Shown here: positions 1-8,701 of the stretch, piece by piece
Layout of the letters: each line of letters opens with the position of its first letter
Numbering within the stretch: position 1 is the stretch's first letter
NCBI RefSeq assembly: GCF_032193805.1
Contig: NZ_JAVBIK010000001.1
Location: 1 to 64,000, forward strand
Reading direction: 5' to 3'
From: Rhodoferax potami
GTDB taxonomy: Bacteria; Pseudomonadota; Gammaproteobacteria; Burkholderiales; Burkholderiaceae_C
Length of the DNA: 64,000 nt
Program-made: the position numbers and the translations under genes
The notes under the pieces: generated by a model
What the model was told of the DNA's origin: nothing
Database searches by the model: none
What the model saw: only the letters and a program-made list of their open reading frames with translations

Positions 1-29
1 GGTAACCGGTCACTGTCCGGCGTTATTGC

Positions 30-1631
30 CTACGTTACCAAACCGTGTAATGGTGAACGCAATGGATTCTCGGCGAAGTGCTGCTTCCATTGACGAGGCG
101 TCAGTTCTGAAACTCTGGAGGCGGGGTGGTGGCCTACGCGTTGCAAGACATCAACCAGGTAGGTGTAGGGGTCAATGTCATGTAAACGGCATGTCACGAT
201 CAGGCTCTGCATGATGCCCGCGCGCTTGGCGCCCACCTCCGTCCAGCAGAATAACCAATTGCGCCTGCCCATTGGTATCGCGCGCAAGGCGCGTTCCAGA
301 TGGTTCGTATCCATGGCCACATCCGCATCGCCCAGAAACACCTGCAGTTGCGCGCGGCGCTCGCGTGCATAGGCCAATGCCTTGGTCAACGGATTGCTGG
401 GCAGGAAGCCTTGCCGCTCGAACTGCAAATCCACCCATTCAAAGAAGTTCTGCACCAGCGGTTTGCTGTGGCTTAGACGGTGCTCTCGTTTGGCATCCCC
501 GTAGAGGTCACGTTCACGAATGGCTTCTTCCTGGGCGTAAATCTCGCCAATTTGCTGCAGCGCCTGGCCAGCGGCCTGTGGCTCGGCCCCTAGAGCTTCA
601 AAGAAGCCACGCCTGCAGTGCGCCCAGCATTGGGCATGCGTAATGCCGGTCTTGGCAGCGTAACGTGCATAGGCCTCATAGCCGTCAGTGAGCAACACGG
701 CATCTGTGGCCCCTGGCAGCCCCAATGCCTGCTGTACGTGCTCGTGGCGGCGCGACTCGAAATAGGCAAAGCACACCTCATCGAGTTCGCCGTACACAGG
801 CCAGAAGTAGGCCGCCTTCATCTTGCCGGGCCCACTGCGCCCGGCCTTGATGGGGGTCTCGTCCATTGCCTTGACCCGGCTGTTGCGGATCGACTCGAGC
901 TGCGTGTCGTAAATCGGCTCCAGCAGGGAAATGGTCTTTTGCGCCAGTTGCGTCAGCCACGCCCGGCTGAGTTTGAAGCCCGCTTGGCTCAGGCGCTGGT
1001 GCTGCCGGTACAGCGGAATGTGCCAGGCAAACTTGTCAACAACAACGCCTGCGAGCAAGCTCACGTCAGCGCGGCTGCCCTCAATGATGCCTGTTGGCGC
1101 GCCCGCACAGTGCAGGGTTTGCGTGTCGTGGCGCTTGATGACAGAGCGCACATACTTCAGCACCACATAGGCACCGGGGCGCTGTGCCAAGCGGTGGCTG
1201 ACCTTCTGGCTGACAACCTCGTACTGATCGGGCGAGAGGTCTTTGGTCTCGGGGTTGGCCAGCTCGATGGTGTGCACGGGCACCTTGGTTTCGTCAAAGA
1301 ACGATGCGGGCGTGCCCTCGTCGGCAAAGTTGCTGCGGGGTTTGCGTCGCTGGTGTGCAGGGATGGTGTTGGAGTCGGAGTCGGCTTCGGGCGCATCAGT
1401 GGCAGGGAGGTCGCCCAGGAGTTGCCCCAGGTGCATTTGCTGCGCATCGGGCAAGGGTGCAAAGCGCTCGCTCTTCTTGCCAAAGAGTTGGCGTTTGAAC
1501 CATTCGAGCTGCTGCTCCAGCGCGCTGATGCTGGCGGCCTGTGCTTGCAGTGTCTGCGCGATGCTCTGCGGCGACAGCCCCATGACCGTTTCGACGGTAA
1601 ATGTGGGAGTGCTGGTATTGGGCATCGACAT
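30..1631 (-). CDS. tnpC: IS66 family transposase TnpC (left copy)
   Basis: This 533-residue protein is the transposase of an IS66-type element. An N-terminal coiled-coil segment (about residues 25-50, ending in QLEWFKRQLFGKKSERF) is the hallmark start of IS66 TnpC. It is followed by a Cys-containing zinc-finger-like region and the DDE catalytic core, with conserved stretches VKAMDETPIKAG, LLTDGYEAY, HAQCWAHCRRGFFEA and DTNHLERALRAIPMGRRNWLF. The C-terminal IS66-type tail (MQSLIVTCRLHDIDPYTYL) is complete. The protein is identical to the one at 8702-10303. Full-length TnpC may still act in trans, but this copy has lost tnpA and most of the element's right side, so it is probably not autonomous. 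Confidence 0.95.
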   Translation of the reverse strand: MSMPNTSTPTFTVETVMGLSPQSIAQTLQAQAASISALEQQLEWFKRQLFGKKSERFAPLPDAQQMHLGQLLGDLPATDAPEADSDSNTIPAHQRRKPRSNFADEGTPASFFDETKVPVHTIELANPETKDLSPDQYEVVSQKVSHRLAQRPGAYVVLKYVRSVIKRHDTQTLHCAGAPTGIIEGSRADVSLLAGVVVDKFAWHIPLYRQHQRLSQAGFKLSRAWLTQLAQKTISLLEPIYDTQLESIRNSRVKAMDETPIKAGRSGPGKMKAAYFWPVYGELDEVCFAYFESRRHEHVQQALGLPGATDAVLLTDGYEAYARYAAKTGITHAQCWAHCRRGFFEALGAEPQAAGQALQQIGEIYAQEEAIRERDLYGDAKREHRLSHSKPLVQNFFEWVDLQFERQGFLPSNPLTKALAYARERRAQLQVFLGDADVAMDTNHLERALRAIPMGRRNWLFCWTEVGAKRAGIMQSLIVTCRLHDIDPYTYLVDVLQRVGHHPASRVSELTPRQWKQHFAENPLRSPLHGLVT

Positions 1632-1700
1632 GGGCCTTATCTTGCGGCCTTTAGGGACAAAGCAAAAGAGTGCTTCTCCGGATTGAAAATGGGCACATCG

Positions 1701-1971
1701 TCACCTCCGCGCAGGGTGTTGGTAGCGTTTGTGGCGTCGGCGCACTTCGATGCCTTCGAGCATCAGTTTGAGCGCCGTGCAGTCGATCTCGCCACTGCCG
1801 CCTTGAACGCCTTTACGGGAGAACTTGCCGCTCTCCAAACGCTTGCACCACAGGCACCAGCCGCTGCGGTCAAAGTACAGCACCTTCATCTGTGTTTGCC
1901 GCCGGTTGATGAAAACAAACATGTGTCCGGCCAGCACATCCACTTCAAACCCCTGGCGTGCCAGAGCGTAC
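1701..1971 (-). pseudogene. tnpB: IS66 TnpB (Orf2), 5'-truncated remnant
   Basis: This is the C-terminal part of the IS66 accessory protein TnpB, which IS66 elements carry upstream of tnpC. From YALARQGFEVDVLAGHMF to the C-terminus HKRYQHPARR it is identical to the complete 115-residue TnpB at 10373-10720. The first about 26 residues, including the start codon, are replaced by the IS3 end at 1972. The open frame runs a few codons into the IS3 terminal repeat, but there is no credible start, so this is a dead gene fragment. Confidence 0.9.
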
Positions 1972-2012
1972 GGTAATCCCCCCAATTTCCACCGGACCTA
2001 AAAGTAGAACGG

Positions 2013-2813
2013 TTATGCAGCCATGGCCAAGTGCTGCATTGGGGTGAAACCGCCCAGGGCCATATTCGGGCGGTCGTGATTGTAGGACCACATCCACTGC
2101 GTGGCGAAGTCCTGAACTTCTTCAATACTGGACCAGTAATACTGGGATAGCCATTCGTATCGAACAGTCCTGTTAAACCGTTCGACATAGGCATTCTGCT
2201 GTGGCTTGCCCGGCTGGATATATTCAAACCGGATGCCCCATTCCTCGGCCCAGTTCTGGATGGTGCCACTGATGTTCTCGGGCCCGTTGTCACATCGAAT
2301 CACTTGCGGCTTGCCACGCCAGGAAATGATCTGCTTCAATGCTCGGATCACCCGCTCCGACGGCAGCGAGAAGTCCACCTCAATGCCCAGCGCCTCACGG
2401 TTGAAGTCGTCGATGACATTGAACAAGCGCAGGTTACGGCCGTCCTCCAGCTTGTCGTGCATGAAGTCCATCGACCAGACCTGATTGATGGCCTCTGGCA
2501 CAGCCAAAGGCTCGGGCTTCTCACGCACCAAGCGCTTCCTAGGCTTGATACGTAGGTTCAACTCCAGCTCACGATAGATGCGGTACACGCGTTTATGGTT
2601 CCACCCGAAACTCTTCACATTGCGCAGATACAGGTAGCACAGGCCAAAGCCCCAGTTGCGGTGGTTGTCCGTCAGCCGCATCAACCAATCAGCGATGAGT
2701 TCATTCTCAGCGTTTTGCTTGGACTCGTAGCGGTAGCAGGATTCGCTGATTGAGAACACGGAACAGGCGACCCGTATGGCAAGCCCACGCTGCTGCACGA
2801 CTTCTTTGGCCAT
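2013..2813 (-). CDS. IS3 family transposase OrfB (catalytic domain)
   Basis: This 266-residue open frame is the DDE integrase half of an IS3 transposase. It shows an HTH-like N-terminal part ([19 protein letters not shown]), then the retroviral-integrase core: first Asp in [11 protein letters not shown], second in VIRCDNGPE, and the Glu in [14 protein letters not shown]. The end [19 protein letters not shown] is typical of the family. No strong ribosome site precedes the ATG. The frame is open upstream and lies -1 relative to orfA, so it is probably made mainly as an OrfAB fusion by frameshifting. Confidence 0.94.
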   Translation of the reverse strand: MAKEVVQQRGLAIRVACSVFSISESCYRYESKQNAENELIADWLMRLTDNHRNWGFGLCYLYLRNVKSFGWNHKRVYRIYRELELNLRIKPRKRLVREKPEPLAVPEAINQVWSMDFMHDKLEDGRNLRLFNVIDDFNREALGIEVDFSLPSERVIRALKQIISWRGKPQVIRCDNGPENISGTIQNWAEEWGIRFEYIQPGKPQQNAYVERFNRTVRYEWLSQYYWSSIEEVQDFATQWMWSYNHDRPNMALGGFTPMQHLAMAA

Positions 2814-2836
2814 CTCGCGCCGGCGAGACGGCAGGC

Positions 2837-3100
2837 TTACTTTTTTGCGAGGTACTCGTTGGCGATCTCGGCCTTGAGTTTCTCTTCCAGATACATCTTC
2901 TTAAGCCGCCGGTTCTCGTCTTCGAGTTCCTTCATGCGGGCCATCATGGATGTGTCCATGCCACCAAACTTGGCACGCCACTTGTAGAACGTGGCGGTGC
3001 TGATCCCCAACTCACGACAGATATCAGGAACCGGCAAACCGGCTTCAACACGCTTCAATGCAGCCATGATCTGGCTATCCGTAAATCTCGACTTCTTCAC
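2837..3100 (-). CDS. IS3 family transposase OrfA (HTH protein)
   Basis: This 87-residue protein has a helix-turn-helix ([18 protein letters not shown], then [16 protein letters not shown]) followed by a leucine-zipper-like coiled coil ([20 protein letters not shown]). That is the standard layout of IS3 OrfA, which binds the terminal repeats. It ends at a TAA directly after an A6G run and is followed in the -1 frame by orfB. The protein is of normal length for the family and appears intact. Confidence 0.94.
   Translation of the reverse strand: MKKSRFTDSQIMAALKRVEAGLPVPDICRELGISTATFYKWRAKFGGMDTSMMARMKELEDENRRLKKMYLEEKLKAEIANEYLAKK
2840..2846 (-). promoter_or_regulatory. Predicted -1 programmed frameshift site of the IS3 element
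   Basis: On the minus strand the last codons of orfA read GCA AAA AAG TAA, giving the canonical slippery heptamer A-AAA-AAG. Shifting -1 here leaves the reading frame open through to the orfB ATG and beyond, so an OrfAB fusion transposase can be made. This is the known expression mode of IS3-family elements. Frameshifting itself is inferred from the sequence. Confidence 0.8.
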
Positions 3101-3179
3101 GTAGAACTTCCTTCTTAGAAAATTCTACTTCTCGGTCCTTTGGTTTATCGGGGGGATTACCAACGCCTCGTAGGAAAAG

Positions 3180-4097
3180 TTAGACAACAATCCCCCCTTG
3201 GATGATGAAATCCTGAAGGAGCTTCGCAGCTCTGATGTTGACCCTGAATAAGGGTAGCGCCTTACTTTCCAAGCCTTCGAAATATGTTTTAGCCCTTTGC
3301 TGATCGACGGTTGCTTTCAGATCGTCGAAGCGACCAAATTCGTTGAGATTGGCTGGCGTTACATGCGTGTTCATTAGTGCGACGAGTTTTGCTTTATTTA
3401 CACCCACCAAAGCCACCAGCTTGTCGATTTGCACATTCTTGGCATGGGCTTGATAGACAGCCAAGTAGTCGCGGAAGGTTCGGTGCGTGTCTATCTGCAC
3501 GTCGCCACGCTGAATGTCGTGCAGGAAAATCTCTGCGATTTTTTGCTCTTCTTGGGACAGCGATGAAAACGAGCGGTGCAACTCGGCCAAGGTGGCTTCT
3601 TTGGCTTGCACATCGCCACCTTGCAAGACTTTAAGATATTTGTCAAAGCGCGAGTTCATGTAGTCAGCATCTATCTTGCCGGTGTCAATCTCAGTAATGT
3701 GACTATCAATCTCGAACGGAATGCTCTCGCCACCACCGCCGCCCTCAGCTCCTGCGGAAAGTTCTTTGTAACGCTGCAAAAGAGTCAGGTATTGGTGCTG
3801 GGTCAGTGCAAGTGCTACCGTCTCGTTTGTCTCGTCGCCCTCATAAATCGCCTGCTCCCAATTGAATCCCTGAATCTTGGCTGCCTCCAGCACTTTGTTG
3901 AACTCTTGGAAGGTCTTAGCAAAGGCGGCGCGCTCGGTCAGGTCGTCTGGCAGCTTCATGAAATCTTGAATGCCTGCTGCGCTGAATATGGCGCTTATTT
4001 CCGCAAAGCTGGCATTCACGCGCTCCAAATTGTGGGGCAAGCGGTCAGCAAACAGGCCAATGGGTTTGTCGCCTGAATACAGCTTTACGGCAGCGGC
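3180..4097 (-). pseudogene. hsdR: hsdR, 3' fragment: type I restriction enzyme R subunit C-terminal region
   Basis: About 304 codons encode the C-terminal helical region of a type I restriction endonuclease R subunit (for example VKLYSGDKPIGLFADRLPHN and QGFNWEQAIYEGDE, ending LLQDFIIQGGIVV). The reading frame continues exactly from the fragment at 6749-8673 once the IS21 element and one copy of its 5-bp target duplication are removed, giving KRNVAAAVKLYSG. The stop at 3180-3182 looks like the natural end of the gene. Only 18 bases separate it from the IS3 end, and no hsdM or hsdS is in the window. The gene is split and cannot produce an active enzyme. Confidence 0.9.
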
Positions 4098-4200
4098 TGT
4101 CACTTTTCACCACATACAGGCCAATTGGTTTTCGGCACATAGGAGCCAGAGCGTTTTCGGCACATATAGGCCATTTGGTTTTCGTCATATAGGAGCCAGC
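4098..4200. repeat. IS21 left-end multiple subterminal repeats
   Basis: Inside the left end, a motif of the form GGTTTTCGGCACATAGGAGC recurs three to four times with small changes (around 4111, 4131, 4154 and 4179). The right end (about 6700-6748) carries the opposite orientation, for example CTATATGCCGAAAATCACTG and CTCCTATATGCCGCAAAGTG. IS21 elements are known to have repeated transposase-binding sites of this kind at both ends. Confidence 0.75.
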
Positions 4201-4274
4201 CGGGGGATTGGACGGGCATCTCGAACGCGACGTAACTGTCGTTACCTTCTGAATTTTTTGTTCAGGAGTAACGG

Positions 4275-5840
4275 ATGGGTCGCAGAAAGATCGAGATGCA
4301 TGAATACAGAAACGTTTTAATCAGACTACGCGCCGGTGACGGCGATCGCGAGATCGCGCGTCTGGGCCTTATGGGCCGGGTCAAGGTGGCGAGCTTTCGC
4401 GAACACGCCCGCAGCTTGGGCTGGTTGGAGGCTGAGCTGCCGCTGCCCGAACCCGAAGTTATTGCCCTGAGTCTGTGCGCAGCGGCCAAGCGCCCATCCA
4501 GCACGGTCTCCAAAGCCCACCCATGGCGCGAACAAGTGGCGCGCTGGATGGCTGCCGGGGTTGAGGGCGTAGCCATTCATGCCGCGTTGGTGCGCGAGCA
4601 CCAGTTCTGCGGCAGCTACTCCTCTGTCTATCGCATCATGCGTGACATTGCCAAGGCACAGCCGCGTACCGATCTCACTGTGAGACTGAGCTTCAAGCCC
4701 GGCGAAGCCGCTCAGGTTGACTTTGGCGCGGGGCCATTTTTGGTGCATCCGGATGGACAGCGTAGGCGCACCTGGGCCTTTGTTATGACCTTGTGTCACA
4801 GCCGCCATCAGTATGTGGAATTCGTCTGGGACCAAACGGTGGCCACATGGCTGGGCTGCCACCGCCGTGCCTTTGAGTGGTTTGGCGGTGTGCCCGAGCG
4901 CGTGATCATCGACAACGCCAAGTGCGCCATCATCAAGGCTTGCCGATTTGACCCGCAGGTGCAGCGCTCCTATGCCGAGTGCGCTGAAGGTTATGAATTC
5001 AAGATTGACCCGTGCCCGCCGCACGATCCGCAGAAGAAGGGTATCGTGGAGTCGGGCGTCAAATACGTCAAGCGTAACTTCCTGTCTACCCGCGAATTCC
5101 GTGATCTGGCGGACCTTAATGCACAGGCGCAGGCGTGGGTATTGCAGGAAGCCGGTGTGCGCATTCACGGCACCACCCGCCAGCAGCCCATGGATTTGTT
5201 TGCGCTGGAGCGGGCCTTGCTCAAGCCGCTTCCACCGCAGGCGCCGGACTTGGGCGTTTGGCAGTGCGTGACGCTGCACCGCGACTGCCACGTCAAGTTT
5301 GACTACAAGCTGTATTCCGCCCCCTTTGCGCTGGTGGGCAAAGAGCTGTGGCTACGTGCCACCGATAACTGCGTGACTTTGTTTGATGACTACCGATTGG
5401 TGGCAACCCATGCGCGGGGACAGCGTCCCGGTGAACGCCTCACGACCAAAGACCACTTGCCACCCGAGGCACAACTCTTCTTTGCCCGTGACCGCGAGTG
5501 GCTGGGTACCCAAGCGCTGCAAATCGGACCGTACTGTCAGCAGGTTATTGACTGGCTACTGAGTGACCGGATTCTGGAGCGATTGCGCGCAGCTCAGGGT
5601 GTGATTGGTCTGGCAAAGACCTACAGCGCCCAGCGTGTTGAGCTCGCCTGCCGACGTGCCATGGCCCACAACAGTCCGTATTACCGCACTGTCAAGACCA
5701 TCCTGAGCAGTAATTCCGACCGGCTACCGATGCCTGATCACAGCATCGTGCCTACCTATGCAAAGGCCCGGTTTGTCCGCGACGCCGCAAGCCTCTTCAC
5801 CCCCGATACCCACAACCCGCAGCAGGATTTGCTGCATTAA
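4275..5840 (+). CDS. istA: IS21 family transposase IstA
   Basis: This 521-residue protein is the DDE transposase of an IS21 element. An N-terminal helix-turn-helix (EYRNVLIRLRAGDGDREIARLG) precedes the catalytic core: first Asp in GEAAQVDFGAGP, second in ERVIIDNAKCAI and Glu in KKGIVESGVKYVKRNF. A C-terminal Mu-type beta-barrel region contains FDYKLYSAPFALVGKELW. The length is normal for IstA. The stop is 21 bases before istB, so the two are co-transcribed. A GGAG-type ribosome site (CAGGAGTAACGG) lies just before the ATG. Confidence 0.96.
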   Translation: MGRRKIEMHEYRNVLIRLRAGDGDREIARLGLMGRVKVASFREHARSLGWLEAELPLPEPEVIALSLCAAAKRPSSTVSKAHPWREQVARWMAAGVEGVAIHAALVREHQFCGSYSSVYRIMRDIAKAQPRTDLTVRLSFKPGEAAQVDFGAGPFLVHPDGQRRRTWAFVMTLCHSRHQYVEFVWDQTVATWLGCHRRAFEWFGGVPERVIIDNAKCAIIKACRFDPQVQRSYAECAEGYEFKIDPCPPHDPQKKGIVESGVKYVKRNFLSTREFRDLADLNAQAQAWVLQEAGVRIHGTTRQQPMDLFALERALLKPLPPQAPDLGVWQCVTLHRDCHVKFDYKLYSAPFALVGKELWLRATDNCVTLFDDYRLVATHARGQRPGERLTTKDHLPPEAQLFFARDREWLGTQALQIGPYCQQVIDWLLSDRILERLRAAQGVIGLAKTYSAQRVELACRRAMAHNSPYYRTVKTILSSNSDRLPMPDHSIVPTYAKARFVRDAASLFTPDTHNPQQDLLH

Positions 5841-5861
5841 CTATCCAGGAGACCATCCCAA

Positions 5862-6653
5862 ATGACACCCATCCCCGAACTCGTTCCACATCTCAAGCAG
5901 TTGCGCTTGTCCGGTATTCTGGATTCGCTGGACGCCAGAAACCGCCAGGCGATTGAATCGAAGTTGGCCTATACGGAGTTCCTGGCCATCCTGATGGGCG
6001 ATGAAGTGGCCCGCCGGGAGCAGAACAGTTTCAGTACCCGCCTGCGCCGGGCCCAGTTCCGCTCCACCAAAACGCTGGAGCAGTTTGACTTCGAGCGGCT
6101 ACCCCAACTCAACCGCGCGCTGGTGCATGACCTGGCCACCGGGCGCTACGTGCGGGAGTGTTCTCCGGTATTGATTGTTGGCCCTAGTGGAACCGGCAAG
6201 AGTCATCTTGCGCAGGCCTTGGGCCATTGTGCGATCCGTCAGGGCGTGGATGTGCTGTTTACCAACTGCTCGGCACTCACGCAGTCACTGCACGCCGCGC
6301 GCGCCACCAACGCCTACGAGCGCAAGCTGCAGACCTTGAGTCGCATTCCGGTACTCATCATTGATGACTTCGGACTCAAGCCTCTGCGTGCGCCGGCCGA
6401 CGAAGACCTGCATGAACTCATTGCCGAGCGCTACGAGCGCACTGCCACCATCGTCACCAGCAATCTGGACTTTACTGAATGGGATCAGGCATTCCCAGTC
6501 AACCCGCTCTTGGCATCCGCAACCTTGGACCGCTTACGTCACAACGCATACTGCCTGGTGCTTGATGGCCAGTCCTATCGGGCGCCACGCCAGATGCCGA
6601 CCACCATGCCGACAAAAACAAAGAATTCAACGCAACAAAAAGACGTCAAATAA
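5862..6653 (+). CDS. istB: IS21 family helper ATPase IstB
   Basis: This 263-residue AAA+ ATPase assists IstA in target capture. It has an N-terminal helical region (about 1-75), a Walker A motif GPSGTGKS at residues 107-114, and a Walker B-like strand VLIIDDFGLKPL near residue 165. The motif TIVTSNLDFTEWDQAF, usual for DnaC/IstB-type ATPases, follows near residue 195. The gene starts after CAGGAGACC, downstream of istA. The C-terminal tail is rich in Thr and Lys. It appears complete. Confidence 0.96.
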   Translation: MTPIPELVPHLKQLRLSGILDSLDARNRQAIESKLAYTEFLAILMGDEVARREQNSFSTRLRRAQFRSTKTLEQFDFERLPQLNRALVHDLATGRYVRECSPVLIVGPSGTGKSHLAQALGHCAIRQGVDVLFTNCSALTQSLHAARATNAYERKLQTLSRIPVLIIDDFGLKPLRAPADEDLHELIAERYERTATIVTSNLDFTEWDQAFPVNPLLASATLDRLRHNAYCLVLDGQSYRAPRQMPTTMPTKTKNSTQQKDVK

Positions 6654-6748
6654 AGGCAAAATCCATACCCGAGTGATGTCCGTCAGACACCCTCCGGCTG
6701 GTCTCTATATGCCGAAAATCACTGGCTCCTATATGCCGCAAAGTGACA

Positions 6749-8673
6749 GCGGCCACGTTGCGCTTCATGGTATGCGGCTTGCGGTAGTAGCGAATGGTGC
6801 CAAACGGCTTGTCTGGCCCAAAGAGGCGGTTCGTGCGCGAAAACGCCTGAATGATGTTCTCATACGTCAAGAGCTTGTCGAGGTAGAGCGTGTTCACCCA
6901 CTTCGAATCGAAGCCGGTGAGCATCTGGTTCACAACAATCAGCAGGTCTAGCCTCTTGTGTGGCTCGGCCTCGATGCGAATGTAGGGCACCTTGTGCGCA
7001 AGGCGCGCGGCAAGGTCTTGCTTGAAATTGGCATGGCTGCCCAGGTCAAACTTTTGGCCATACGCTTGGTTGTAGTCTTGCAAAATCTCCACCAGGCCAT
7101 TGGTTTTAAACACCGGATCGCCACCACCGTCTTCATCGCTGATATGCGGATCAAACAGCGCGGTGATGTTTAACTGCGGGCACTTCACCTTTATCAGACG
7201 GTAGTAGGCAATAGCCTCCGACACACTGCTGGTGGCAAAAATTGCGTGGAACTTACTGCCTTGGCTCAGGGTGAGCCAATTGTCGGCAATGTCTTGCACC
7301 ACGGCGTTGTGGTGCCCGGCGAGGCTGTATTGGGTGTTGGGCAAGTGGTCTTCTATGCCGGGTTGATAAAGGCCAGCACCATCCCGGTGCCCCGCCATGG
7401 GCACATCGTTCATGTAACTATTGAAAACCGCTTTCTTTTTGGCATTTGCAAAGGCTTCCGCTGGATTTGCAGCTTTGGCTTTACTCAGCGCGACAGCCTG
7501 TCGCAAATCGCGGTCGCGGTAGGTCAGCACTTGGTAGGGGTCAAAGCCCAGTACGTTTTTGTCGCGTATACCGTCGGCAATGCTGTAGCGGTGCAACTCA
7601 TCGCCAAAGACATCGGTGGTGGTGTTGTCCTTGCGCACGTTCTCCCGCTGGATGGGTGTGCCGCTGAAACCGAAAAACACCGCGCCCGAAAAGCTCTCTT
7701 TGATATCAATGAGCATGTCGCCAAAGGTATTGCGGTGGCATTCATCAATGATGAACACAATGCGCTTGGCGCGCATGGTTTCCAGATCATGCGCTTTGAG
7801 GCCATCCTCCTCGTCCTTGAGCTTGCTCATCTTTTGGATGGAGCTAACGATCAGGGTGTCAGCGGGGTCCGTGCTCTTGAGCTTCTTGATGAGCATGGCG
7901 GTGTATTCCGTGGCCTGCACCGCATTGCCATCGCCTGCGAAGCTGCGGTAGGCCTGCAGCGTTTGGGTGCCTAGCTCTACGCGGTCCAGCAAAAAGACGA
8001 CCTTGTCTGCGTCCTTGGAGTTGGCGATGAGCTGCGCTGACTTGAAACTTGTCATCGTCTTGCCCGAGCCGGTGGTGTGCCAGATGTAGCCGCCCAGGCG
8101 GTTGGGGTTTTTCCAATCTGTCTTGGCCACTTTGTCTGAAATGGCGTGCGCAGCGTAGTACTGGTAGCTGCGCATCACCTTGAGCACGCCGTCTGACTCA
8201 TCAGCCACCGTGTAAAAGCCAATGAGCTGGTGCGCCATGGGGATGGACAGCACGCTTGCCGTAAAGCTCTTCCAGTCGTTGACAGGCTCGTTGTTGAAGT
8301 CCGCCCAGTGAAAGGCGTAGTCTTTGTTGAACTTGCCATCTGGCCCTGGGTTCGCAAAGTAAAGCGCCTCGGCGGGCTCCATGGCCACGAATATCTGGAT
8401 GAGCGAAAAAATGCCCGTAAAAATACCCTCGCGCGAATATTTTTGTATCTGGTTGTAGGCCTGGCTAACCGCCACGCCGCTTTTCTTGAGCTCAATGTGA
8501 ATCACCGGCATGCCACTGATGAGGAGCACCAGGTCGCCCCGCCGGTCATTGAGCAGCGGCGAGCCCCGAGCATGGCGTGGCTGCTGCACTATTTGGTAGC
8601 GGCTTTGCCCGGCGGCTATCTCGTGACGGTCGTAAATTTTTAGGCTCACCTCTTTGCCAAAGTGCAGTGCATC
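6749..8673 (-). pseudogene. hsdR: hsdR, 5'-truncated fragment: nuclease and helicase domains
   Basis: About 640 codons of a type I restriction R subunit. The PD-(D/E)xK nuclease segment survives (DLVLLISGMPVIHIELKKSG, with Asp and the E-x-K pair). The SF2 translocase follows, with Walker A in IWHTTGSGKTMTSFK, motif II as DECHRN and motif III-like FFGFSGTPI; motif VI lies in ENIIQAFSRTNRLFG. The first about 80-100 residues expected for HsdR are missing because IS66 joins at 8674, so the natural start is lost. A GTG inside the IS66 end could restart translation, but it is not the native start. The 3' side is interrupted by IS21 after KRNVAA. Upstream hsdM and hsdS are not in the window. Confidence 0.93.
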
Positions 8674-8701
8674 GTAACCGGTCACTGTCCGGCGTTATTG
8701 C

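Larger units (their letters stand above)
2..1971 (-). mobile_element. IS66-family element, left copy, truncated by IS3
   Basis: The terminal sequence GTAACCGGTCACTGTCCGGC begins at base 2 and matches both ends of the complete copy at 8674-11144. Bases 2-1971 correspond without any length difference to 8674-10643, and the tnpC proteins of the two copies are identical, so duplication was recent. The element stops abruptly inside tnpB at 1971, where an IS3-type element begins; the rest of tnpB, tnpA and the other terminal repeat are missing. Only one base of the left flank is in the window, so a target duplication cannot be checked. Confidence 0.93.
1972..3161 (-). mobile_element. IS3-family insertion sequence
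   Basis: The element is about 1190 bp and bounded by imperfect terminal inverted repeats. Both ends start GGTAATCCCCCC, and both carry AAGTAGAA or AGAAGTAGAA a little further in. It holds the usual two overlapping-frame genes orfA and orfB on the minus strand. The bases just outside are TAC on the left and AAC on the right, so there is no target-site duplication. The left flank is IS66 tnpB and the right flank is the 3' side of hsdR, which means the DNA that once joined these two is gone. An adjacent deletion by the IS, or recombination between two IS3 copies, would explain this. Confidence 0.93.
4098..6748 (+). mobile_element. IS21-family insertion sequence in hsdR
   Basis: The element is 2651 bp, starts TGTCACTTT and ends AAAGTGACA (terminal inverted repeats), and carries istA and istB in the usual order. 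It is flanked by the direct repeat GCGGC at 4093-4097 and 6749-6753, a target duplication of the length expected for this family. Removing the element and one repeat restores a continuous hsdR frame. The ends carry several copies of a short subterminal motif, also typical of IS21. All parts look intact, so the element may still be mobile. Confidence 0.96.

Noticed and set aside
618..1976. Long open frame on the plus strand (about 450 codons), repeated and longer at 9290-11653
   Set aside because: It is antisense to IS66 tnpC/tnpB, has no recognisable domain and follows from the high-GC codon usage of those genes.
8674..8685. GTG start for hsdR inside the IS66 terminal repeat
   Set aside because: The sequence before it is IS66 DNA, so the native start is lost; any product would be a truncated protein without its first 80-100 residues.
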